Source of the DNA: Planctomycetota bacterium
Lineage (GTDB): Bacteria; Planctomycetota; SZUA-567; H5-PLA8
Length of the DNA: 64,000 bases
Assembly: GCA_016200135.1 (NCBI GenBank)
Contig: JACQFI010000033.1
Location: forward strand, 1 to 64,000
Reading direction: 5' to 3'
Part shown: positions 8,031 to 14,576 of the stretch, one piece after another
Numbering within the stretch: the first letter of the stretch is position 1
Layout: each line of letters starts with the position of its first letter
Program-made: the position numbers and the translations under genes
Notes under the pieces: model-generated
Seen by the model: only the letters and a program-made list of their open reading frames with translations
Told to the model about the DNA's origin: nothing
Database searches by the model: none

Positions 8031-8828
8031 ATGAGCATCGGCGCAAACGTCCGCATCACCGAAGAGCAGAAGAAGCAGTACCGCGAGGAAGGTTTTTTCA
8101 TCCTCAAGAACGTCATTCCGCCCGAGCACCTGGAAATCCTGCGCAACGAGAGCCAGTTCTTCATCGACCGCACCAACGCCGAGATGGACCGAAAAGGCGC
8201 GGACGTGGTGGGCATCAACCACCGCAACAACCGCTATTTCATTTCCCATCCGTCGCTCGAGCGCCCGCAGCTCTTCGAGTTCGCGTTCAGCGAGCTGATG
8301 GCCGAGATCTGCCGCGCGACCATCGGCGACGAGGCCTACTTCTTCTGGGAGCAGTATGTGATCAAGGCCGCGGAGAAGGGCATGAAGTTCGGCTGGCACC
8401 AGGACTCGGGCTACGTCGGCGTCGAGATTCCCCACAAACCCTACGTGACCTGCTGGTGCGCGCTGGACGACATGAGCGAAGAGAACGGCACCGCGTACAT
8501 TCTGCCGTTCTCCCGCGCGGGCACGCGCACGGTGGTGAAGCACAAGGCCGAGGAAGGCTCGAACGACCTGATCGGTTACTTCGGCGCAGATCCGGGCGAT
8601 CCGGTGCTCGTGCCGGCCGGAAGCATCGCGGTCTTCTCGAGCTTCACCTTCCACCGCAGCGGCTTCAACCGCACCAACCGCTGGCGGCGCGTGTATCTCG
8701 CGCAGTACAGCGGCGAGATCGTCCGCAAGCTCGACGGCACGCCTTGGGGCCGGCACGACGCGTTCCTCAAGCAGGGCGCGATCGCCACCGAACGGTGCAC
8801 GTACGAAGGCATCCACGTCTCGGTCTGA
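8031..8828 (+). CDS. Phytanoyl-CoA dioxygenase (PhyH) family protein
   Basis: 265-aa Fe(II)/2-oxoglutarate-dependent oxygenase of the double-stranded beta-helix type. The metal facial triad is readable as H123-x-D125 in KFGWHQDSGYVG and H208 in SSFTFHRSGFN; R216, R219 or R220 could bind 2-oxoglutarate. The N-terminus ITEEQKKQYREEGFFILKNV is typical of PhyH proteins, as are the length and the CWCALDDMSEENGTAYILPFS strand (given here with its first residue as C141). An AAAGGAGAGG ribosome-binding site precedes the ATG. It is single, divergent from the AraC gene, and ends at a clear terminator. Bacterial relatives hydroxylate diverse small molecules; the substrate cannot be read from sequence. 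Confidence 0.9.
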   Translation: MSIGANVRITEEQKKQYREEGFFILKNVIPPEHLEILRNESQFFIDRTNAEMDRKGADVVGINHRNNRYFISHPSLERPQLFEFAFSELMAEICRATIGDEAYFFWEQYVIKAAEKGMKFGWHQDSGYVGVEIPHKPYVTCWCALDDMSEENGTAYILPFSRAGTRTVVKHKAEEGSNDLIGYFGADPGDPVLVPAGSIAVFSSFTFHRSGFNRTNRWRRVYLAQYSGEIVRKLDGTPWGRHDAFLKQGAIATERCTYEGIHVSV

Positions 8829-8863
8829 CTGCCGCGCCAAGACCTGCGTTCTCAACCGCTTGC

Positions 8864-8900
8864 AAGACAGGCGGAGCGAAATGCTCCGCCTGTCTTTTAT
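8864..8900 (+). terminator. Rho-independent terminator after the PhyH-family gene
   Basis: Arms AAGACAGGCGGAGC (8864-8877) and GCTCCGCCTGTCTT (8883-8896) pair perfectly over 14 bp around the loop GAAAT and are followed by a T-rich tail (TTATT). It isolates the PhyH transcript from the operon that starts at about 9.0 kb. Confidence 0.9.
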
Positions 8901-8940
8901 TGTGCTCCGGCACAATTGAAACTTTTCGATTGACGCGCCG

Positions 8941-8984
8941 AGTTTCCTCGATAGGTTTCCTTCAAGGAAACAAAAGTTTCCTTC
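8941..8984. promoter_or_regulatory. Cluster of GTTTCCTT motifs; candidate XRE-cupin operator
   Basis: GTTTCCTT-C-AAGGAAAC (8955-8971) is a perfect 17-bp palindrome. Further AGTTTCCT half-sites sit at 8941 and 8975, so GTTTCC recurs at 8942, 8955 and 8976, the latter two 21 bp apart. The cluster directly precedes the XRE-cupin regulator gene. Autoregulation through this site is inference. Confidence 0.5.
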
Positions 8985-9011
8985 GTGGGATCCTTGAGGA
9001 TGCGCACGCGC

Positions 9012-9638
9012 ATGGTCGAAGCAAAACCCGCCGCTCTTGGCGCCCTCATCCGCAGCCTGCGCGCTCGGCGCGGCCTGCGCCTGGAAGACGTCGCCAAGCG
9101 CTCGGGCTACACCAAAGGCTTTCTCAGCAAGATCGAGAACGGCCGGGCCTCGCCGCCTATCGCGACCCTGATGCGCCTGGCGGACGCGCTAAGCGTCGAT
9201 CCCGCGGTCTTCTTTCGCGCCAACGGCAACGGTCTCGGCTCCGCCGGCTCGCGCGCCAACGTCCTCGTCAAGCCCGAGCAGCGCGCGCGAGTGGAGAACG
9301 CGGGCGCGGGGCCGGGCTATACGTACTGGTCGCTCGCCGCGCCGCGTCTGCACAAGGCCATGGAACCGTTCCTGCTCACCATCCGCCCCGGCGAGATCGA
9401 CCCGAAGAAGACCTTCCAGCATCCGGGCGAAGAGTTTCTGTTCATGCTCGAGGGCCGCATGGACTACAAGGTCGGCGGCGAGACCTTCCCCATGGGCCCG
9501 GGCGACAGCTTGTACTTCGATTCTTCGAAACCGCACGCGCCGCGCCCCAAGGGCGGGCCGGTCAAGTTCATCGCGGTCTTCTACGCGCCGCCCCGGCCCG
9601 AGCGCGGCGGCCGAAGCATTCGGCGCAAGCAGAAATAA
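9012..9638 (+). CDS. XRE-family HTH / cupin transcriptional regulator
   Basis: About 208 aa from the ATG at 9012 (alternatives GTG 8985 and ATG 9000). The chosen start puts the conserved ALGALIRSLRARRGLRLEDVA close to the N-terminus, as in relatives; the ribosome site is weak for all three. Residues about 8-62 are an XRE helix-turn-helix (LEDVAKRSGYTKGFLSKIENGR). The C-terminal 75 residues are a cupin (PGEEFLFMLEGRMDYKVGGE, PMGPGDSLYFDSSKPHAPR). Relatives such as PuuR-type regulators sense a small molecule in the cupin and control adjacent catabolic genes. Here the downstream oxidoreductase starts 11 nt after the stop, so this is probably the local regulator and first gene of an operon running to about 14.2 kb. 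Confidence 0.9.
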   Translation: MVEAKPAALGALIRSLRARRGLRLEDVAKRSGYTKGFLSKIENGRASPPIATLMRLADALSVDPAVFFRANGNGLGSAGSRANVLVKPEQRARVENAGAGPGYTYWSLAAPRLHKAMEPFLLTIRPGEIDPKKTFQHPGEEFLFMLEGRMDYKVGGETFPMGPGDSLYFDSSKPHAPRPKGGPVKFIAVFYAPPRPERGGRSIRRKQK

Positions 9639-9649
9639 AGGAGTAGCGC

Positions 9650-10774
9650 ATGCGCATCGACTTTAACGGCAGACTTTCCGAGGCGCCCGAGATCCGCGCC
9701 GGCTTTATCGGCTGCGGTTCGCACGCCTTCCGCAATGTGTATCCGACCTTCCAGTTCGCGCCGGTAAAGCTCGCCGCCACCTGCGACCTCGACCTTGCCA
9801 AGGCGCAGGCGTATGCGGACAAGTTCGGCGCGGAGCACGCCTACGCGGACCACCGCGAGATGCTCGCGCGGGAGAAGCTGGACGCGGTCTTCATCGTCAC
9901 GGGCTACAACGCCGCGGGGCGCCCCCTCTATCCGCAACTCGCCGCGGACGCCTTGGCCGCGGGCTGCCACGTCTGGATCGAGAAGCCGCCCGCCGCTTCG
10001 TGCGCAGAGATCGAGCGCATGCAGGCAGCCGCGCGCGCCGCCGGCCGGAACGTCCTCTGCGGCATGAAGAAGATGTTCTTCCCCGCCAACGAGAAGGCCA
10101 AGGAGCTGATCTCGGCGCCCGAGTTCGGCGCGCCGCGGCTCGCGATGCTGCAGTACCCGCAGTTCGTGCCCGAGGCCGCGGATTTCGCCGCGTATCGCAG
10201 CGGCAAGAAGGTCAACTCCGTGGTGGGCTTCCTCGACCACCTCTGCCATCCCGCGGCGCTGCTCGTGTACCTCTTCGGCATGCCGGAGAGCCTCTGGTAC
10301 GACCGCGCGCCCAACGGCGCGGGCGTCGCGCACTTCCGCTTCGAGCACGGCACGCTCGCGACGCTGGCGCTCACGCACGGCCAGTCGCACGAAGGCGGCA
10401 TGGAGCGGACGACGATTATCTCGGACCGCGGGCGGCATGTCGTCGTCGAGAACAACCTGCGCGTCACGCTGCATCGCGGCGCGCCCAATCCGCCCGGCCA
10501 GGGCTACGGCACGACGCCGGATTACTTCCACGGCAAACCCGAGGAGACGACCGCCTCGTGGGAGCCCGAGTTCTCGCTGGGCCAGCTCTACAACAAAGGT
10601 CTCTTTCTGCTCGGCTACTACAACGAAGTGAACGAGTTCGCCCGCTCGATCCTGGAGAAGCGCGCGCCCGCGAAAGGCACGCTCGAACAGGCCTGGCAGA
10701 TCACGCGCATCTTCGAGGCCTTCGCCGAGGGTCCGCGCAAAGAGATCGCGCTCGCGCGGCCGTGCGCGGTCTAA
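9650..10774 (+). CDS. Gfo/Idh/MocA family oxidoreductase (first of three in cluster)
   Basis: 374-aa NAD(P)-dependent sugar or sugar-acid dehydrogenase-like protein. The Rossmann motif is GFIGCGSHAFRNVYPTF near residue 22. The cofactor/catalytic loop reads HVWIEKPPA, so the usual EKP is followed by an extra P. The C-terminal alpha/beta domain carries VGFLDHLCHPAALLVYLFG and a distinctive GQSHEGGMERTTI segment that is matched by GHSQSGAMERYEI in the paralogue at 12721; both also share LYNKxxFxxG near the end. AAAGGAG precedes the ATG. It follows the XRE-cupin gene by 11 nt. The family oxidises or reduces C3/C1 hydroxyls of pyranoses and inositols; the particular substrate is unknown. Confidence 0.9.
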   Translation: MRIDFNGRLSEAPEIRAGFIGCGSHAFRNVYPTFQFAPVKLAATCDLDLAKAQAYADKFGAEHAYADHREMLAREKLDAVFIVTGYNAAGRPLYPQLAADALAAGCHVWIEKPPAASCAEIERMQAAARAAGRNVLCGMKKMFFPANEKAKELISAPEFGAPRLAMLQYPQFVPEAADFAAYRSGKKVNSVVGFLDHLCHPAALLVYLFGMPESLWYDRAPNGAGVAHFRFEHGTLATLALTHGQSHEGGMERTTIISDRGRHVVVENNLRVTLHRGAPNPPGQGYGTTPDYFHGKPEETTASWEPEFSLGQLYNKGLFLLGYYNEVNEFARSILEKRAPAKGTLEQAWQITRIFEAFAEGPRKEIALARPCAV

Positions 10775-10795
10775 CCCAGTAAAAGGATGCAACGC

Positions 10796-11521
10796 GTGCC
10801 CATCGAACTCGCCACCAGCGCCTGCTGCCTGCCGGAACTCACGCGCGGCGAACTCTTCGCCGCCGCGTCCCGGGCGGGCTACCGCGGCGTGGAACTCTTC
10901 TGCTCCTGGACCAATTCAAAGGCCGAGCTCGCGGGCGAACCCGCGAGCCGTTTCTCCGGCAGCGGCGTGAACGTCAGCGCGATCCATCTGCCAGGGAAGC
11001 TCGACGAGGGCTTGAAGGCTGTGGATCTCGCCGCAAGCGCCGGCGTGCCGCAACTCGTCGCACACGGCAACGGCAAGCCCGAAGATGCGGGCGCGTGGCT
11101 CCTGCCGCTCGTGCGCGAGGCGCGGAAGCGCGGCGTGCAGGTGGTGGTCACGAACCACAAAGGCCAGAGCATCGAGACGCCGGAGCACGTTCAGTCGGTG
11201 CTTGAAGCGTGCGGCGACGAGCGTCCCTTTGTGCTGCTGGAAGCGGGCCAATATTGGGCCGCGGGTCTCGACGCTTCCGCCGCGCTGCGCCGCTTCCGCG
11301 ATCTCGTGCGGCTCGTCCACATCAAGGACCTCGACCCGCAGGGCCACTCCGTGGCGTTCGGCGCGGGCGTCTCGCCGTGGCGCGAGTTCCTGCGCGAGCT
11401 CGCGCGCGGCGGCTACGCCGGCCGCGTCGTCGTGGAGCTCGAGCTGAAGTCCACGCCCGCGGCCGAAGTTGAACGGCTGCTCGGCGAAGCGCGCGTGAAA
11501 CTGGAAGCGTGCATTCAATAA
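10796..11521 (+). CDS. Sugar phosphate isomerase/epimerase-like TIM barrel
   Basis: About 241 aa, xylose isomerase-like/AP endonuclease 2 fold. The GTG at 10796 is preferred: AAAAGGA lies 8 nt before it, whereas the ATG at 10787 directly abuts that site. Family features are ELATSACCLPELTRGELFAA, a beta-strand series ending in conserved metal-ligand positions (GVQVVVTNHKG, PFVLLEAGQYWAAG, RLVHIKDLDPQG) and a C-terminal VVVELELKSTPAAEVER strand with Glu. The H in VHIKD and the final E are typical divalent-metal ligands. It lies between two Gfo/Idh/MocA genes, 21 nt after the first, a pairing common in inositol and keto-sugar pathways. It is short for the family (usually 260-290). Confidence 0.85.
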   Translation: MPIELATSACCLPELTRGELFAAASRAGYRGVELFCSWTNSKAELAGEPASRFSGSGVNVSAIHLPGKLDEGLKAVDLAASAGVPQLVAHGNGKPEDAGAWLLPLVREARKRGVQVVVTNHKGQSIETPEHVQSVLEACGDERPFVLLEAGQYWAAGLDASAALRRFRDLVRLVHIKDLDPQGHSVAFGAGVSPWREFLRELARGGYAGRVVVELELKSTPAAEVERLLGEARVKLEACIQ

Positions 11522-11539
11522 TTGAAGAGGAGTCGATTC

Positions 11540-12556
11540 ATGAGTGCCGTAACGCCAGAAGAAGAAAAACTCACGCGCCTGGCCGTGGTCGGATGCGGCC
11601 GGCTGGCGACCGCGCGCATTTTTCCGTGCTTCCCGCGCATGCCGGTGCGGCTCGTCGGCGTCTGCGACCTCGACGGGGCCAAGGCGCGGCAGAACGCGCG
11701 GCGGCACGGCGGCGAGAAGGTCTACACCGCGGTCTCGAAGATGCTCGACGAGACCAAGCCCGACGGGCTCGTCGTCTGCATCGGGCCCGAGCAGCACGCG
11801 GCGATCGCGAAGCAGGCGCTTAGTCTCGGCATTCCCGTCTACACCGAGAAGCCGCCCGCGCCGACGGCCGCGGAAGCGTGGGCGGTCGCGCTGGCCTCCC
11901 GCAAGGCCGGCAAGCTGTGCATGTCAGCCTTCAAGTACCGCTACGCGCCCGCGCAGGTGAAGACCCGCGCGCTCGTGCGCGCGCCGGAGTTCGGCAAACT
12001 GACCGCGCTCAATCTCGTGCGCGCCTGCGGCCCTTACAAAAATACGCCGGGCGATGCGCGCAGCGAGTTCCTGCTCGACTTCTGCATTCATCCGATCGAC
12101 CAGGTCCTCTTCTTGGCCGGCGAAGTGGACGAGGTCTTCGCCGCCGCGCCGACGCCTGCGAACTACGCGATCAGCGTGCGCTTTGCCGGCGGCGCGGTCG
12201 GTTCGCTTAGCCTCTCCTGCCACGGCTCGTGGAAGCAGCCGCTGGACCGGCTGGAACTCTTCGGCGCGCCGGGGCGGCAGATCACGATCGAAGACCAGAT
12301 CTTCATGCGCTACCACGCGGACGGCATCCAAAAGGATGGCAACGAGCCGCGCTTCTGCACCGCGGGCGGCGACAGCCTCGCCGAGACCGGCTTCCTGCCG
12401 GAGCTCGAGGCGTTTGTCGGGCATCTGCGCGGCGAACGCAATGCGGACGAGATCCCCAGCCGCATCGAAGAGTCCGCGAAGTCGCTGGCGTTCTACGAGG
12501 CGATCAAGAAGTCCGCGGCTTCGGGCAAACCGGTGAAGCCGGAGCGGTTTGAATAG
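11540..12556 (+). CDS. Gfo/Idh/MocA family oxidoreductase (second in cluster)
   Basis: About 338 aa from the ATG at 11540, which has GAGGAG 7 nt upstream. The N-terminal Rossmann fold begins LAVVGCGRLATARIFPCF; the active loop is VYTEKPPAPTA, with the same EKPP variant as its neighbours. The catalytic-domain segment DFCIHPIDQVLFLAG contains the H/D pair expected in the family. Sequence outside these motifs differs from the flanking two oxidoreductases, so this is a separate subfamily rather than a recent duplicate. It follows the isomerase by 18 nt and is separated from the next gene by about 165 nt holding a C/G-rich stem-loop repeat. Confidence 0.88.
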   Translation: MSAVTPEEEKLTRLAVVGCGRLATARIFPCFPRMPVRLVGVCDLDGAKARQNARRHGGEKVYTAVSKMLDETKPDGLVVCIGPEQHAAIAKQALSLGIPVYTEKPPAPTAAEAWAVALASRKAGKLCMSAFKYRYAPAQVKTRALVRAPEFGKLTALNLVRACGPYKNTPGDARSEFLLDFCIHPIDQVLFLAGEVDEVFAAAPTPANYAISVRFAGGAVGSLSLSCHGSWKQPLDRLELFGAPGRQITIEDQIFMRYHADGIQKDGNEPRFCTAGGDSLAETGFLPELEAFVGHLRGERNADEIPSRIEESAKSLAFYEAIKKSAASGKPVKPERFE

Positions 12557-12578
12557 TTCATGGGGCGCCGGTTGAAAT

Positions 12579-12661
12579 CCCCTCCTTAAGTAAGGAGGGG
12601 TTAGGGGAGGTTCTGGAACGAAGGCGACAACCCCCCTGTATCCCCCCTTACATAAGGGGGG
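12579..12661. repeat. C/G-rich stem-loop repeat (family R2, copy 1)
   Basis: Two self-complementary blocks, CCCTCCTTAAGTAAGGAGGG (within 12579-12600) and CCCCCCTTACATAAGGGGGG (12642-12661), are joined by a TTAGGGGAGG-type linker. Similar elements occur at about 28034, 50858 and 52670. It lies between two genes of one apparent operon and could act as a processing or attenuation site. No ORF or promoter is evident in this gap. Confidence 0.8.
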
Positions 12662-12720
12662 AATTCTTAGCGTGGCCGCAGGTTTTTTCAGCGCATTTGT
12701 TCGGCAAAGAGAGGATTCGC

Positions 12721-13803
12721 ATGGCCATTCAGTTCGCGCATGAGGACGGACGCCGCTTGAAGGTCGTGGTAGTGGGCTGCGGCAATCACGCCTACCGGAG
12801 CATCTTCCCCTGCTTCGATTATCTCGCAGCCGAGATCGTCGCGGTCTGCGACCTCGATCGGGCGCGCGCGCAAAAGTACGCGCAGCACTTCGGCGCCGGC
12901 GCGGCGTACGGTTCGCTAAAAGAGGCGCTCACGGGCGCCAAGGCCGACGCGGTGGTGCTCTCCGTGGGCCCCAAGCAGCATCCCGATCTCGCGTGCGAGG
13001 CGCTCGCCGCGGGCCTGCATGTTTGGATGGAGAAGCCGCCGAGCGTCGACGTAGCCGGAATCGACCGCATGATCGCCGCAAGAAATAAGAGCGGCAAGCA
13101 GGTCGTCGTCGGCTTCAAGAAGGCGTTCATGCCCGTCACGCGGCGCATCAAAGAGGCGCTTGCAGGCGGAGCCTTCGGCCAGACGCGCACCATCTCGGGA
13201 CGCTTCCCGCTCGGTTTTCCCGAGGACGGCCCGAAGGTGCTCGCCGAGGCCAAGTACACGAACTGGCTCGGCAATGGCGTGCATCCGCTGAGTTTCTTCG
13301 TCCACTTGGCGGGCCGGCCCGAGGGGATCACCGTCCACCGTTCGAAGCACGGCGGCGCGTTCATCGTCATGAACTTTCCCAGCGGCGCGACCGGATGCCT
13401 GCACGACGCCGCGGGCCACAGCCAGAGCGGCGCGATGGAACGCTACGAGATCGTCTGCGAGAAGGGGCATCTCGTCTGCGAGAACAACGTCCGCCTGACC
13501 ATCCATCGCCCCGGCGCACCGTTCGACTACACCCGCGGCTGCGACTTCACGCTCGGCGGCGACGAGACCGCGGCGATCGTCTACGACGTCCAGCACACGC
13601 TCTCGACGCTCTACAACAAGGCCATTTTCATCCAGGGTTTTGTGCAGGAACTGGAACACTTCGTCGCCTGCGGCCTCGAGAACAAGCCGCCGGAGATCGG
13701 CACGCTCGAAGAAGCGCGCGCCGTGATGGAATGCTACGAGGCCGCGCTGCTCAGCGAGGGCAAACCGGTGCGGCTCGACGATCTGAAACAACTTCGGAAG
13801 TAA
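12721..13803 (+). CDS. Gfo/Idh/MocA family oxidoreductase (third in cluster)
   Basis: About 360 aa from the ATG at 12721, chosen over 12697 because GAGAGGA lies 6 nt upstream. Rossmann motif VVVVGCGNHAYRSIFPCF; active loop HVWMEKPPSVDVAG with the EKPP variant; catalytic domain NWLGNGVHPLSFFVHLAGRP. It is clearly paralogous to the 9650 protein (shared GHSQSGAMERYEI/GQSHEGGMERTTI, ENNLRVT/ENNVRLT, LYNKxxF), suggesting an old tandem duplication within the cluster. The cupin gene follows 22 nt downstream. The two paralogues could act on successive intermediates, or as a dehydrogenase/reductase pair around a keto-sugar elimination step. That is inference. Confidence 0.88.
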   Translation: MAIQFAHEDGRRLKVVVVGCGNHAYRSIFPCFDYLAAEIVAVCDLDRARAQKYAQHFGAGAAYGSLKEALTGAKADAVVLSVGPKQHPDLACEALAAGLHVWMEKPPSVDVAGIDRMIAARNKSGKQVVVGFKKAFMPVTRRIKEALAGGAFGQTRTISGRFPLGFPEDGPKVLAEAKYTNWLGNGVHPLSFFVHLAGRPEGITVHRSKHGGAFIVMNFPSGATGCLHDAAGHSQSGAMERYEIVCEKGHLVCENNVRLTIHRPGAPFDYTRGCDFTLGGDETAAIVYDVQHTLSTLYNKAIFIQGFVQELEHFVACGLENKPPEIGTLEEARAVMECYEAALLSEGKPVRLDDLKQLRK

Positions 13804-13825
13804 TCCAAGGAAGAGGAGCGCGGAC

Positions 13826-14197
13826 ATGAACCAACCGAAGATCGAACCGATGCGCAAGGGCGAGGCCCCCAGCGAGAAGTACGCGTGGGGCGATATCCAT
13901 TGGCTGACCAGCAAAGGCGCAAACGGGGCGCGCGAGCTGACGCTCGGCAACACCGTCGTCGAACCCGGCGGCAAGAACCCGCTGCACCGGCATCCGAACT
14001 GCGAGGAAGTGCTGTACGTCATCGCCGGCGAGATCGAGCATTACGTCGAAGGCACGCCCAGGGTCCGCATGCAGGCGGGCGAAGCGATTCTGATTCCGCG
14101 CAACCTGAAGCACCAGGCCAGCAACGTCGGCCGCGGCCCCGCGGAACTCCTCGTCGCCTTCAGCAGCGCGGAACGCGAGACGGTGATCGAAGGCTGA
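13826..14197 (+). CDS. Single-domain cupin protein
   Basis: 123 aa, one cupin barrel. Motif 1 reads NPLHRHPNCEEVLYVIAGE (His, His, Glu metal ligands) and motif 2 reads AILIPRNLKHQASNVG (His). Length and motifs suit a small mononuclear metal protein: a sugar isomerase/epimerase, dioxygenase-like enzyme or ligand-binding protein. It is the last gene of the cluster starting at 9012 (22 nt after the third oxidoreductase, AAGAGGAG upstream) and converges on the FKBP gene with 15 nt between stops. The shared context makes an enzymatic role in the same sugar pathway more likely than regulation. Confidence 0.88.
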   Translation: MNQPKIEPMRKGEAPSEKYAWGDIHWLTSKGANGARELTLGNTVVEPGGKNPLHRHPNCEEVLYVIAGEIEHYVEGTPRVRMQAGEAILIPRNLKHQASNVGRGPAELLVAFSSAERETVIEG

Positions 14198-14212
14198 GCC
14201 GCGCGGGCTGCG

Positions 14213-14551
14213 TTAACGGCCCCGCACGCCGAGCAGTTCCACTTCGAAGACGAGCACGGAGTTTGGCGGAATCACGGGCGGGTAGCCGCCGGGGCCGTAG
14301 CCCATCTCGGGCGGGATGGTCAGCTTGCGCTTGCCGCCGATCTTCATGCCGGCGAAGCCCTTGTCCCAGCCCTGGATCACCTGGCCTTTGCCGAGCGCGA
14401 ACGCGAACGGCTCCTTGCGGTCGACGCTGCTGTCGAATTTCTTCCCGTTGGTCAGCCAGCCGGTGTAGTGGACGGTGATCGTATCGCCGGCGTTCGGGGA
14501 GGCGCCGGTTCCCACCACGATGTCTTCCATCACGAAGCCTTGCGCGCTCAT
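14213..14551 (-). CDS. FKBP-type peptidyl-prolyl cis-trans isomerase
   Basis: 112-aa stand-alone FKBP domain. Readable signatures: [22 protein letters not shown], split here as the VHYTGWL strand and the preceding GD turn; [44 protein letters not shown]; and a final [16 protein letters not shown] and W positions that line the active site of the family are retained. It catalyses proline isomerisation during protein folding. With no signal peptide or membrane helix it is probably cytoplasmic. It lies 25 nt after the kinase gene on the same strand, so it is probably co-transcribed with that gene. Confidence 0.93.
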   Translation of the reverse strand: MSAQGFVMEDIVVGTGASPNAGDTITVHYTGWLTNGKKFDSSVDRKEPFAFALGKGQVIQGWDKGFAGMKIGGKRKLTIPPEMGYGPGGYPPVIPPNSVLVFEVELLGVRGR

Positions 14552-14576
14552 GCATTCTCCTCGTTAGCCGGCGTGG

